A DNA stretch of 18,026 bases from JBLNDG01 sp050261415 (lineage in GTDB: Bacteria; Bacillota; Clostridia; Lutisporales; Lutisporaceae), in the NCBI GenBank assembly GCA_050261415.1, contig JBLNDG010000128.1, positions 1 to 18,026 on the forward strand. The letters are read 5' to 3'. Position 1 is the first letter of the stretch. Every line of letters starts with the position of its first letter. The notes under the pieces are model-generated. The model had not been told where the DNA came from and ran no database searches. It saw only the letters and a program-made list of their open reading frames with translations. Made by a program: the position numbers and the translations under genes. Shown here piece after piece: positions 6,436 to 15,462 of this stretch.

Positions 6436-9074
6436 AGAAGTATGTTTACAATTTTAAGGAAGGAAAGGCTTCAATGAAAGGCCTTTTGGGAGGAAAAGGC
6501 GCCAACTTGGCTGAAATGACCAATATTGGACTTCCGGTACCTCCTGGATTTACGATAACAACCGAAGCCTGCAATGAATATTATGAAAAAGGCGCAGATC
6601 TCTGGCCGGAGCTTATCGATGAAATATTCTCCAAACTCAAAGAGCTGGAAGCTACTACCGGCAAGACTTTTGGCGGCGGAAGCAATCCGCTTTTGGTGTC
6701 TGTCAGATCAGGAGCCAAGTTCTCAATGCCGGGTATGATGGATACTATTCTTAACCTGGGCTTGAACGATGTAGTTGTTGAGACTGTAAAGAACAGCACC
6801 AACAATGAAAGATTTGCAATGGACAGCTACAGAAGGTTCATCCAGATGTTCAGCGACGTAGTTATGGAAATTCCAAAGCCTAAGTTCGAGAGAATACTGG
6901 ATGAAATGAAAGAAGAAAAAGGCGCAAAATATGATACAGATCTTACTGCTGCCGATCTCAAAGAAGTAGTTAAGAAATTCAAAGATTTATATAAGAAGGA
7001 AAAGGGTGAAGAATTCCCACAGGATCCGAAAGAGCAGTTACTCCATGCTGTAAAGGCCGTATTCAGATCCTGGAACAATGAAAGAGCAATCATATACAGA
7101 CAGCTTAATAATATACCCGGAAACCTCGGTACTGCTGTTAATGTACAGACCATGGTATTCGGAAACATGGGAAATGATTGCGGAACAGGCGTTGCATTCA
7201 CAAGAAACCCTGCTACCGGCGAAAAGAAGGTATTCGGTGAGTTCCTTATGAACGCACAGGGTGAAGACGTTGTTGCAGGTATCAGAACACCTCAGACAAT
7301 TGATAAGCTCGGAGAAATCAATACAGAAGTTTATAAACAGTTCATGGAAGTTGCAGTTCTGCTTGAGAACCACTACAGAGACATGCAGGATATAGAGTTC
7401 ACTATAGAAAAGGGCAAACTTTTCATGCTTCAGACCAGAAACGGCAAGAGAACTGCTGCAGCAGCTTTAAGAGTTGCAGTTGAACTTGTTGAGGAAGGCA
7501 AAATAACTAAGGAAGAAGCTGTAATGAGAGTAGAGCCTGCACAGCTTGACCAGCTGCTGCATCCGAATTTTGATGCAGATGCACTCAAAAAGGCAAGCCA
7601 TATAGCAAAAGGTCTCCCGGCTTCACCAGGTGCTGCTTCCGGAAAAGTTTATTTCACTGCTGCAGAAGCTGTACATGCTGCAAGGAGCGGTGAAAAGGTT
7701 GTACTCGTAAGACTTGAAACATCACCTGAAGACATAGAAGGTATGGTTGAATCCCAGGGTATACTTACAGCAAGAGGCGGTATGACTTCTCATGCTGCAG
7801 TTGTTGCAAGAGGTATGGGCAAATGCTGCGTAGCAGGCTGCGAAGATATAAAGGTAGATGAAGAGGCTAAGCAGTTTACAGCAAACGGAAAAGTATACAA
7901 GGAAGGCGATTATATATCCATCAACGGAAGCACAGGCTATGTATATGAAGGGGTTATTCCTACAAAGGAACCGGAAATGTCAGGACATTTCGGAACACTC
8001 ATGGCTTGGGCTGACGAAGTAAGAAAGCTCAAGGTAAGAACAAATGCCGATACACCGAGAGATGCCCGTCAGGCTGTTAAATTCGGTGCTGAAGGTATAG
8101 GCCTCTGCCGTACAGAGCATATGTTCTTTGACGAGGACAGAATTCCGGCAGTTAGAGAAATGATTATATCCGAAACTCTGGAAGAGAGAAAGAAAGCTCT
8201 TGCAAAGCTTCTCCCGATGCAGAGGGAGGACTTTATAGGAATATATGAAGCTATGGAATCAAGGCCTGTTACCATAAGGCTTCTGGACCCACCGCTGCAT
8301 GAGTTCCTGCCTACAGAGGATGAAGATATAAAAGAACTTGCAAAGACTATGGGCGTAGAATTCGAAAAGCTTAAAGCAAGAGTACAGAGCTTGCATGAGT
8401 TCAACCCAATGCTTGGACACAGAGGCTGCCGACTTGCCGTAACATATCCTGAAATAGCTGAAATGCAGGCAAGAGCTATAATAGAAGCTGCTGTACATGT
8501 TAAGAAGGAAAAAGGAATTGATGTGCATCCGGAGATAATGATTCCGCTGGTAGGAGATATTAGAGAACTCACATATATTGAAAAAATAGTAAGAGAAACT
8601 GCTGACAAGGTTATAGCAGAATCCGGAATAAAGCTCAGCTATATGTACGGTACAATGATTGAAGTTCCAAGAGGCGCAGTAACAGCTGATGAGATAGCAA
8701 AGACAGCTGAATTCTTCTCCTTCGGAACAAATGACCTTACTCAGATGACCTACGGTTTCTCAAGAGATGATGCCGGCAAGTTCATAAAGGAATATGTAAA
8801 CAAAGGTATATTCGAACAGGATCCATTCCAGACATTGGACCAGAACGGTGTAGGTAAGCTTGTAAAGATGGCAGCAGAGCTTGGAAGAAAGACAAGACCG
8901 GAAATAAAGCTTGGTATCTGCGGAGAGCACGGCGGAGATCCAGCATCAATAGAATTCTGTCATAGAACAGGTCTTAACTATGTATCCTGCTCACCTTTCA
9001 GGGTGCCGATAGCAAGACTTGCTGCAGCCCAGGCTAATATTAAAGAAAAGATGGGCGAATACAGCCAGAAATAA
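6432..9074 (+). CDS. ppdK: Pyruvate, phosphate dikinase
   Basis: The enzyme interconverts pyruvate + ATP + Pi and PEP + AMP + PPi. In PPi-using clostridia it can act glycolytically in place of, or beside, pyruvate kinase. The 880 residues match the family. The N-terminal ATP-grasp domain includes GGKGANLAEMTNIGLPVPPGFTI and the SVRSGAKFSMPGMMDT block. The central phosphohistidine domain has GGMTSHAAVVARGMGK, with catalytic His454 and the regulatory Thr452 two residues before it. The C-terminal TIM barrel carries the catalytic Cys830 in LGICGEHGGDP. TTG 6426 is also in frame, but ATG 6432 sits 10 nt after AAAGGAGG (6414-6421) and is the better start. Codon choice (AGA for most Arg, many AAG and CTT) is more uniform than in neighbouring genes, which suggests high expression. 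A strong terminator follows. Confidence 0.97.
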   Translation: MKKYVYNFKEGKASMKGLLGGKGANLAEMTNIGLPVPPGFTITTEACNEYYEKGADLWPELIDEIFSKLKELEATTGKTFGGGSNPLLVSVRSGAKFSMPGMMDTILNLGLNDVVVETVKNSTNNERFAMDSYRRFIQMFSDVVMEIPKPKFERILDEMKEEKGAKYDTDLTAADLKEVVKKFKDLYKKEKGEEFPQDPKEQLLHAVKAVFRSWNNERAIIYRQLNNIPGNLGTAVNVQTMVFGNMGNDCGTGVAFTRNPATGEKKVFGEFLMNAQGEDVVAGIRTPQTIDKLGEINTEVYKQFMEVAVLLENHYRDMQDIEFTIEKGKLFMLQTRNGKRTAAAALRVAVELVEEGKITKEEAVMRVEPAQLDQLLHPNFDADALKKASHIAKGLPASPGAASGKVYFTAAEAVHAARSGEKVVLVRLETSPEDIEGMVESQGILTARGGMTSHAAVVARGMGKCCVAGCEDIKVDEEAKQFTANGKVYKEGDYISINGSTGYVYEGVIPTKEPEMSGHFGTLMAWADEVRKLKVRTNADTPRDARQAVKFGAEGIGLCRTEHMFFDEDRIPAVREMIISETLEERKKALAKLLPMQREDFIGIYEAMESRPVTIRLLDPPLHEFLPTEDEDIKELAKTMGVEFEKLKARVQSLHEFNPMLGHRGCRLAVTYPEIAEMQARAIIEAAVHVKKEKGIDVHPEIMIPLVGDIRELTYIEKIVRETADKVIAESGIKLSYMYGTMIEVPRGAVTADEIAKTAEFFSFGTNDLTQMTYGFSRDDAGKFIKEYVNKGIFEQDPFQTLDQNGVGKLVKMAAELGRKTRPEIKLGICGEHGGDPASIEFCHRTGLNYVSCSPFRVPIARLAAAQANIKEKMGEYSQK

Positions 9075-9092
9075 GATAGTTCAATACTTAGT

Positions 9093-9127
9093 AAAGAGAT
9101 AGACTGATAGGTCTATCTCTTTTAATT
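9093..9127 (+). terminator. Intrinsic terminator after ppdK
   Basis: A perfect 12-bp stem pairs AAAGAGATAGAC (9093-9104) with GTCTATCTCTTT (9111-9122) around TGATAG. The T-rich TTTTAATT follows. It lies 18 bp after the ppdK stop and should end the ccpN-ppsR-ppdK transcript. Confidence 0.9.
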
Positions 9128-9131
9128 AGTG

Positions 9132-9190
9132 GACATTCTACCAAAGTAGAATCAGTCAAAAGCGAGGAGGCTCGATACCTCCGAGCTTTT
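9132..9190 (+). terminator. Two further hairpins downstream of the ppdK terminator
   Basis: The first, ATTCTAC/GTAGAAT (9135-9141 with 9146-9152), has a CAAA loop and an outer GAC/GTC pair. The second pairs AAAAGC (9158-9163) with GCTTTT (9185-9190) and GGAGG (9166-9170) with CCTCC (9178-9182). Opposed GA dinucleotides in the middle could form sheared G-A pairs. The second stem ends in TTTT and may be a backup terminator, possibly bidirectional because AAAA precedes it. A small stable RNA is an alternative reading. Confidence 0.5.
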
Positions 9191-9518
9191 ATATACCGAT
9201 AATTGATGATAGCCTGACTGCTTAATATATAGTACACAAAAAAATTTAATAAACATTAAGCTAAAACATATAAAATTTGTGAATACACTATAAAGTTTTT
9301 TCGGTTTTATTGTAGTAGAATTTATTTATAACAATACAATTCTCAACTAATTATAAGGCATTTTCTTATCACATATTACTACTTATTCATCCTTTCACTT
9401 CAGCAGCTTTTATTTTTATTTATTTTCACAAACTGTATATCTGTGAGAACCTATGTATTTTAGGGGGTGTATCAGGGTAAAAAAGCCGGATTAATCAAAT
9501 CTGATAGGAGGAGAAGGG
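9191..9518 (+). other. AT-rich leader of the large secreted protein gene
   Basis: No gene is visible in these 328 bases. A weak promoter candidate is TTAATA (9247-9252), 17 nt, TATAAA (9270-9275), which would give a leader of roughly 240 nt. Short dyads are TCACA/TGTGA (9426-9430 with 9442-9446) and TATCAG/CTGATA (9470-9475 with 9501-9506). The second dyad closes directly before the ribosome site AGGAGGAG (9507-9514). I looked for known riboswitch cores, including cyclic-di-GMP types, and could not support one. Confidence 0.35.
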
Positions 9519-12500
9519 ATGAAAAGTAAAAAAGTAAAACAATGGCTTAATTTTGTATTAGTATTTATACTGGTTCTATCAAGTGTGACAGGATATTCAG
9601 GTTTTCAAGCTGTATATGCAGATGGAACGGGTACCTGGGATGACCCATATTCAGTCACACAGGCTATAGGAATTCAGGATAACTCGGTAGCGACCGTAGA
9701 GGGTTATATCGTAGGTCAACCCACTGCCACAAGCACTGTAGTAACCTCCGGTTTTCCTAATGATTATGCTATTGCTATTGCAGACAGCAGTGGTGAGACA
9801 GATACATCAAACATGCTGTATATACAGGTAGCCAGTGGTTTCAGAGCTGGCTTCGGATTAAAGACCAACCCGGGGAATATGGGGATGCTTGTTAAAGTTA
9901 CAGGCAATCTGACTCCATATTTTACTCCGCATCCGGGTTTGAAGAATATTACGGCAATAGAGGCGGTAACCGGTTCAGATACTACTCCGCCGGTAATAAT
10001 CCATACCCCTGTTGCCAACGCTATTGCAAACATCCCGATTAATATTTCTGCTCAAATAGATGATTCGGATTCTGTAATAGCTGCCGTTTATTGCGGGAAT
10101 GACGGTGTTGACTTCTCAAATATTGTAGGGATGGTGAATAGTACCGGTATTGAATATTCTGCTGATATTCCGGGACAACCGACGGGAGATTTGTATTATT
10201 ACATTGAAGCTGCGGACGGTAGCGGTAGCACATCAAGGGAACCTGCTTCCGGCAGCTATCAGATTGTTATATCGGAAGAGGATATTACACCGCCGGTTAT
10301 AAACCACACACCTGTTGCGAAGGCATGGGAAGGTGTCGATATAGAAATAGCTGCAGCCATTGCTGACGACAGTGCTTTCACAGCGGAGGTCTATTATGGC
10401 AGGTCGGATGGTGGAAGTGCATTTGTAGACGGCATACTCATGACAGACAATGGAGACGGCAGCTATAAAGCCATAATCCCAAACCCTGAAGCAGGGAATT
10501 TATATTATTATATAAAAGCTTTTGATGAAAGGGGTAATACCTCAACCTCACCGTCCGACATAACTGTATGTAACAGTATAGAGGTTAGGGATATAATATC
10601 AATTGCAGAGGCCAGGGCAGCAGCAATGGGCTCAACTGTATCCGTAAAGGGCATAGTCACATACAAGGACGGAAGCAATTACTATATTCAGGATGAAAGC
10701 GGTGCGATTGATATATATAGGTCAGGGCTTACCCTGGCTGTTGGCGACAGAATTGCAGCGGCAGGAGTACTTGCGGATTATGACGGTTTACTTGAAATAA
10801 AACCTGCAAGTACCGGTGATGTAAAACTGATAAGCAGCGGTAACCTACTCCCTGGAGCAAAGCTCGTTACTATCCCTGAAATAAATGAAAGTATAGAAAG
10901 CCAGCTTATCAGAATAGAAAAGGTTACGCTTGGAACTGTCAACACAAGCGGCAATACAGAGATTACGGATAAAGACGGCAATAAAATCAACATTTACAAA
11001 ATACCGGCATTAACCGGTATAGGTACAGGTGATATTGTAGATATTACAGCAATTGTATCACAGTATACGAGCTACCAACTTAGGGTGAGAACTGCGGAGG
11101 ATGTCAAAAAATCGGACCTTGATCCGGATACTGTTGCTCCAATAATTACACATACTCCTGTGACAGAAGCTAATGCAGGGCTTGACCTGACTATAACCGC
11201 CGTGATAAGCGACGATAGGCAGCTTACTAACGCGGCTGTGTACTACAGGACAAAGGGTGCTGCAGCATATGGCACAATAAATATGGCCAGCACTGAGAAT
11301 GGTGGTTACACTGCGGTTATACCGAAAGAGAGCCTGAGTATTGAAGGATTGGAATACTATATTGAAGCAAGCGACGGTAAAAATATCACAACTTCACCAG
11401 CCGATAAGAACAACCCGTATCAGGTTCTTATATCTGCAGCGGACATACAGGGACCTGAAATAACAGGCATGACACCGCAAGAAGGCTCATATACAGGAAA
11501 CAATTTAAGGCCGGTAATAAGCGCAAATTATAGTGATCCTTCCAATATAGACCTGGCATCTGTAAAGCTATACCTCGATGGAAACGACGTAACGGCAAGC
11601 ACAGTCGTAACGGCAACAGATATTAGCTATACTCCCGGACAGGATCTTGCAAAATCAAGCCATAATGTGAAGCTTGAAGTATCAGATACAAAAGGAAATA
11701 AGTCAGAAAAGACATGGGCATTTAATGTGGGGGAAGAAATATATAACCTGTATTTTGGGCAGCTTCACTCACATACAAACTATTCGGATGGTCAGGGAAC
11801 CGTGGAAGAAGCATATGCATGGGCAAAAAATACTGCAAAAGCGGATTTCTTCGCAATCACAGACCATTCCAATTCCTTTGACAATGATAAAGCAAACGGA
11901 AGCCTGACAGATTGGAAATTGTCCACAAGTACAGAATGGAAACAGCTTCATGAGACAGCAGATGCATATAATGAGGATGGAAAGTTTGCAGCTATTGCAG
12001 GCTTTGAAATGACATGGAGCGGAAGTACCGGAGGATGGGGACACATCAATACCTTTAATACCAATTGGTTTGAAACCAGGAACAACAGCAGTATGGATCT
12101 AAAAGCCTATTACGACAGGATTTCAAAAGACAGCAGCTCTATATCACAGCTCAATCATCCGGGCACGACCTTCGGGGATTTTGCAGATTTTGGCTACTAT
12201 AGTGAGGGAGCTGATGCTGTAGTAAACCTCGTCGAGGTTGGAAACGGTGAAGGAGATGTAAGGGGGAGCGGTTATTTCCCAAGCTATGAATATTATACGA
12301 GAGCTCTTGATAAGGGCTGGCATGTAGCACCCTCCAACAACCAGGACAACCATAAAGCCGAATGGGTAACTGCTAATGAAGCCAGGACAGTTGTTTTGGC
12401 ACCAAGTCTTACCAGGGAGAATATATATGATGCAATAAGAGATATGAGGGTATATGCTACAGAGGACAGTAATCTGAGCATCAATTATACGGTAAACAGC

Positions 12501-14804
12501 AAGCCTATGGGATCAGTATTAAATAGTCCTGAGACTTTAAACTTCAACATTTACTTTGAAGATCCGGATACAGCAGAATACTCAAATAAAATATCCATAA
12601 TAACAGAAGGCGGCATAACAGTTGCCGAAAAAACCTTTGACAGTAATACGGGCAGATGGGACCTCCAGCTTGATCCCCAATATAAGTATTACTATATCAG
12701 AGTGGACCAGAAAGATATGGATATTGCAGTAACTGCTCCAATATGGACAGGAGAAGTTGTACCTGTAGGTCTGTCAAAGGTAGGAGCATCACAGGACCCG
12801 ACAATAGTAAATACACCTGTAAAGCTTGATGCAACAGTGTACAATAACAGTTCAGCACAACTTTCCAATATTACAGTAGAGTTCTTTAAGAACTCAGTAT
12901 CAGCTGAGAACAAGATAGGAGAAGCTGTGGTTTCATCAATTGACAGCGGGAGCTCAGGTGCAGCATCTATTGACTGGATACCTGACAAAACGGGCAAGTA
13001 CAGCATATATGCCCAGACAACAATAAATATCGAAGGGCAGGATAAAACCTTTACCCAGAGTACTTCAATCAGTGTAGAAAACGAAGAGGATATAATCAAG
13101 GTACTTATTGATGCAGGACATTACAACCAATATGTAAGCGGTGATTATTCGGGCAAGATACTGACGCTTAAAGCCATGCTCAAGGAAAAGGGATACATGG
13201 TTGTAGAGAATAAAGATGAATTAACGGCAGAGGACTTGAAAGGCGCTAGACTTCTTATCCTAACCGATCCACAAAGCAAAGATAGCACGAAGTATAACCT
13301 TTTCAGGTCATTGTATACTGATGCTGAAGCAGCTGTAATAAAGCAGTATATGGATGAGGGCGGGTCACTTATCATTACATCCAGAGCCGACTATGATGAT
13401 AAAGGAGTAACCGAGCTTCAGTACCAGACTGCGGCACAAGGCAACAAAATACTGGAGGCAATTGGCTCCAACCTCAGATTCAATGATGATGAGGTTATAG
13501 ATAATACATCAAACGGAGGGCAGAACTTCAGACTATACTTTGACGATTACACTTCATCAAAATACAACTTGGCTAACGGGATTCCCGAAGGTGAAACCTA
13601 CAGCGCTTACAGCGGGTGCTCAGTATTGCTGAAGCAGGATGGAAACGAAGAACGGGTTGATTGGCTTGTCAAGGGGCATGGTACAACAGAAACTCTTGAC
13701 TCAGACCTTCAGGGAGATAATATTCCAGTCGAAAAAGGTGATGTAAGGACACTGGCAGCAGAAGTACTAAATAGTGGTGCAAGGCTTGTTGCTGCCGGAA
13801 CAACCTTCCTCTCGGATTTCGAAACCGCCTCCAGTGACAATGCATATTCCAACAAACAGATTACCGAAAACATTATAAGCTGGCTGGTACAACCCAAGCC
13901 TGTGGAACAGAAAACAATTGCAGAAGTACGGGTTGACTCCGACAAAGACGGTGTGCCTGATCTGCTGGGCAAAAAGTTTGCAGTTGAAGGCAGGGTAACA
14001 GCCCAGTCAACAGGTGTAGGCACCAACAATGCTTTCTTCGATGTGATATATGTCCAGGATGAAACGGGCGGGATTACCGTGTTCGGCGTATCCGGCAAGG
14101 TAATACCACTGGGTGTTAAGGTCAAGGTAACCGGAAGAGTGGACCAATACGACGGAGATACTGAACTGCAGGTATCAAATGAAGCTACTGATATAGAAAT
14201 AACTGATAGTACTGTAGAATTGGTTATGCCCAGGGAAATGCCCACAGCAGAGAGCATGTCTGAGGAAGACGAAGGCATGCTCGTCAAGGTGCAGGGCATT
14301 GTCACAAGAATGACCGATAACTCCATTTACTTGGATGACGGGAGCGGAGAAGCCAGGATATATATTAACGGTTATATAGGTGATGGTACTGATAATCCCG
14401 AAATGACAGGTAAATGGGATAAAAATATAGTAGTAGGAGATACAGTAAGTGCCGTAGGATTAGCATCGGAGGACACGGAAGGCCATAGGTTGAGGGTTAG
14501 AAATACAGCAGAGATAATTAGGATTTATATACCGGTAACCGGGATACAGGTTGATAGTTCAACTATAAAGATGAGGGTGGGAGAAGCAATAACACTGATA
14601 GTCTCTGTACTGCCTGCAAATGCAACAAACAAAAACCTGATTTGGACATCAGACAAGGCATCTGTAGCAGTAGTTGAAAATGGTGTACTTAAAGGCTTGA
14701 GACCAGGTACCGCAAAAATAACTGTAACTACTGTAGACGGCAACTATTCTGCAAGCTTCAAAGTGATTGTTTCAAACGGCCAAGGCAATCATAACGGTTG
14801 GTAG
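9519..14804 (+). CDS. Large secreted PHP-domain (CehA/McbA-like) metallohydrolase with OB-fold and Ig-like domains
   Basis: A 1761-residue exported protein. A signal peptide has a KSKK start, a hydrophobic core and probable cleavage after VYA (residue 34). Approximate order: OB-fold-like 37-150; Ig-like repeats starting T(P)PVIxHTPV at 155 and 255; OB-fold 352-530; Ig-like 535-640 and 641-742; PHP domain 745-1010; CARDB-like 1085-1185; a glutamine-amidotransferase-like fold 1190-1460; two more OB-folds 1459-1670; Big2 1671-1753. The PHP metal ligands look complete: His750, His752, Asp757, Asp782, His783, Glu830, His842, His880, Asp943, His945. A phosphoesterase or related hydrolase role is therefore likely, with substrate unknown. 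A Ca-loop motif, DSDKDGVPD, is at 1473-1481. There is no LPXTG, S-layer-homology or dockerin module, so it is probably free or loosely wall-bound. The gene is monocistronic, with a strong ribosome site. Confidence 0.88.
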   Translation: MKSKKVKQWLNFVLVFILVLSSVTGYSGFQAVYADGTGTWDDPYSVTQAIGIQDNSVATVEGYIVGQPTATSTVVTSGFPNDYAIAIADSSGETDTSNMLYIQVASGFRAGFGLKTNPGNMGMLVKVTGNLTPYFTPHPGLKNITAIEAVTGSDTTPPVIIHTPVANAIANIPINISAQIDDSDSVIAAVYCGNDGVDFSNIVGMVNSTGIEYSADIPGQPTGDLYYYIEAADGSGSTSREPASGSYQIVISEEDITPPVINHTPVAKAWEGVDIEIAAAIADDSAFTAEVYYGRSDGGSAFVDGILMTDNGDGSYKAIIPNPEAGNLYYYIKAFDERGNTSTSPSDITVCNSIEVRDIISIAEARAAAMGSTVSVKGIVTYKDGSNYYIQDESGAIDIYRSGLTLAVGDRIAAAGVLADYDGLLEIKPASTGDVKLISSGNLLPGAKLVTIPEINESIESQLIRIEKVTLGTVNTSGNTEITDKDGNKINIYKIPALTGIGTGDIVDITAIVSQYTSYQLRVRTAEDVKKSDLDPDTVAPIITHTPVTEANAGLDLTITAVISDDRQLTNAAVYYRTKGAAAYGTINMASTENGGYTAVIPKESLSIEGLEYYIEASDGKNITTSPADKNNPYQVLISAADIQGPEITGMTPQEGSYTGNNLRPVISANYSDPSNIDLASVKLYLDGNDVTASTVVTATDISYTPGQDLAKSSHNVKLEVSDTKGNKSEKTWAFNVGEEIYNLYFGQLHSHTNYSDGQGTVEEAYAWAKNTAKADFFAITDHSNSFDNDKANGSLTDWKLSTSTEWKQLHETADAYNEDGKFAAIAGFEMTWSGSTGGWGHINTFNTNWFETRNNSSMDLKAYYDRISKDSSSISQLNHPGTTFGDFADFGYYSEGADAVVNLVEVGNGEGDVRGSGYFPSYEYYTRALDKGWHVAPSNNQDNHKAEWVTANEARTVVLAPSLTRENIYDAIRDMRVYATEDSNLSINYTVNSKPMGSVLNSPETLNFNIYFEDPDTAEYSNKISIITEGGITVAEKTFDSNTGRWDLQLDPQYKYYYIRVDQKDMDIAVTAPIWTGEVVPVGLSKVGASQDPTIVNTPVKLDATVYNNSSAQLSNITVEFFKNSVSAENKIGEAVVSSIDSGSSGAASIDWIPDKTGKYSIYAQTTINIEGQDKTFTQSTSISVENEEDIIKVLIDAGHYNQYVSGDYSGKILTLKAMLKEKGYMVVENKDELTAEDLKGARLLILTDPQSKDSTKYNLFRSLYTDAEAAVIKQYMDEGGSLIITSRADYDDKGVTELQYQTAAQGNKILEAIGSNLRFNDDEVIDNTSNGGQNFRLYFDDYTSSKYNLANGIPEGETYSAYSGCSVLLKQDGNEERVDWLVKGHGTTETLDSDLQGDNIPVEKGDVRTLAAEVLNSGARLVAAGTTFLSDFETASSDNAYSNKQITENIISWLVQPKPVEQKTIAEVRVDSDKDGVPDLLGKKFAVEGRVTAQSTGVGTNNAFFDVIYVQDETGGITVFGVSGKVIPLGVKVKVTGRVDQYDGDTELQVSNEATDIEITDSTVELVMPREMPTAESMSEEDEGMLVKVQGIVTRMTDNSIYLDDGSGEARIYINGYIGDGTDNPEMTGKWDKNIVVGDTVSAVGLASEDTEGHRLRVRNTAEIIRIYIPVTGIQVDSSTIKMRVGEAITLIVSVLPANATNKNLIWTSDKASVAVVENGVLKGLRPGTAKITVTTVDGNYSASFKVIVSNGQGNHNGW

Positions 14805-14830
14805 ACCGATAATACCACTGACGCAAATAC

Positions 14831-14870
14831 AAGACCTCCGTATACTTTAAACATAGTATACGGAGGTCTT
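14831..14870. terminator. Bidirectional terminator between convergent genes
   Basis: A perfect 16-bp stem pairs AAGACCTCCGTATACT (14831-14846) with 14855-14870 around an 8-nt loop. It lies 26 bp after the large gene on the plus strand and 6 bp after the DUF2680 gene on the minus strand. The U-tracts are short on both sides, but the stem is strong and the position fits shared termination. Confidence 0.88.
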
Positions 14871-14876
14871 TGTTCA

Positions 14877-15404
14877 CTACTGAATATTCCCCGTTCTTCC
14901 AAAGCCCCGGCCAATGCCATTTCCTAATCTGCCCATTCCACCCCCGAAGCCTATTCCACAGCCCCCGTTTATTCTGCCTGTACCGGGAGTCTGACCATTA
15001 CAGCTTTCAATGTTTGTTTCAAGCCTGTCCTTAATAAGGTTCCCTTGTTCCTCAGTCAGGGTTCCTGCCTTTACCTGCTCATCTACATAGGCGCTTTTCT
15101 TTTCAATAAGGTCATTCTTATAATCTGCTGCTTCTATTCCTTTGTCGACGGCTATCTGGTAATAGGTTTTTCCCGCTTGTCTCAGCGCTATTACATCCTT
15201 GATATCCAGATTTGTTCTCCCCGCTATTATAGATGCCGGGATAAGCTGACCATAACCGATTCCTTGAGCTCTAAGCGTTGTTATTTCGTCGTCACTTAAC
15301 CCAGTTACCTTGGAAAGTATACTCTGGGTATCATCAGCAAAGGCAGATATGGTTGTGAAAACCAGGGCAAGGGCTAAAACAACAACTAAAAATGTTTTTT
15401 TCAT
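14877..15404 (-). CDS. Small exported DUF2680 (YckD-like) protein
   Basis: A 175-residue secreted or membrane-tethered protein of unknown function. The signal peptide is MKKTFLVVVLALALVFTTISAFA, cleaved probably before DDTQ. Residues 30-95 hold a repeated helical pattern (GYGQLIPASIIAG, then GKTYYQIAVDKGI). The DUF2680 part is about 98-137 (KKSAYVDEQVKAGTLTEEQ, then ESCNG). The tail from 138 is glycine-rich with MGR and GRG motifs and has no fixed fold in view. Two ATGs lie upstream in frame (15413, 15410), but AAAGG directly abuts them. ATG 15404 is spaced 9 nt from AAAGG and gives a normal signal peptide. It is divergent from the response regulator and has RR-site-like repeats in its promoter, so it is probably a target or feedback partner of that system. 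LTEEQ resembles the LTxxQ motif of CpxP/Spy. Confidence 0.87.
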   Translation of the reverse strand: MKKTFLVVVLALALVFTTISAFADDTQSILSKVTGLSDDEITTLRAQGIGYGQLIPASIIAGRTNLDIKDVIALRQAGKTYYQIAVDKGIEAADYKNDLIEKKSAYVDEQVKAGTLTEEQGNLIKDRLETNIESCNGQTPGTGRINGGCGIGFGGGMGRLGNGIGRGFGRTGNIQ

Positions 15405-15446
15405 TTTCATCATCCTTTCAAAATTTTTTGTTTTGACCTTGCTTTA

Positions 15447-15452
15447 ATTCTA
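15447..15452 (-). promoter_or_regulatory. Probable -10 element of the DUF2680 gene
   Basis: On the minus strand, TAGAAT occupies 15447-15452 and would start transcription near 15440, leaving a leader of about 36 nt. No TTGACA-like -35 sits at the right distance (the hexamer there is ATAACG). An activator would therefore be needed, and the TTRTGA array lies exactly in that place. Confidence 0.5.
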
Positions 15453-15462
15453 CAAAATGAAT

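Noticed and set aside
9421..9514. Possible riboswitch in the leader of the large secreted protein gene
   Set aside because: Only short dyads are present. No conserved core of c-di-GMP, cobalamin, SAM or other familiar aptamers could be traced.
9981..11160. The repeated TPPVIxHTPV segments as a DNA repeat or recombination site
   Set aside because: The similarity is at protein level between Ig-like domains. The underlying DNA has diverged.
13709..14326. 205-codon minus-strand open frame inside the large secreted protein gene
   Set aside because: It is antisense to clear OB-fold coding sequence, rich in Ser/Thr/Val as typical antisense frames are, with no family resemblance.
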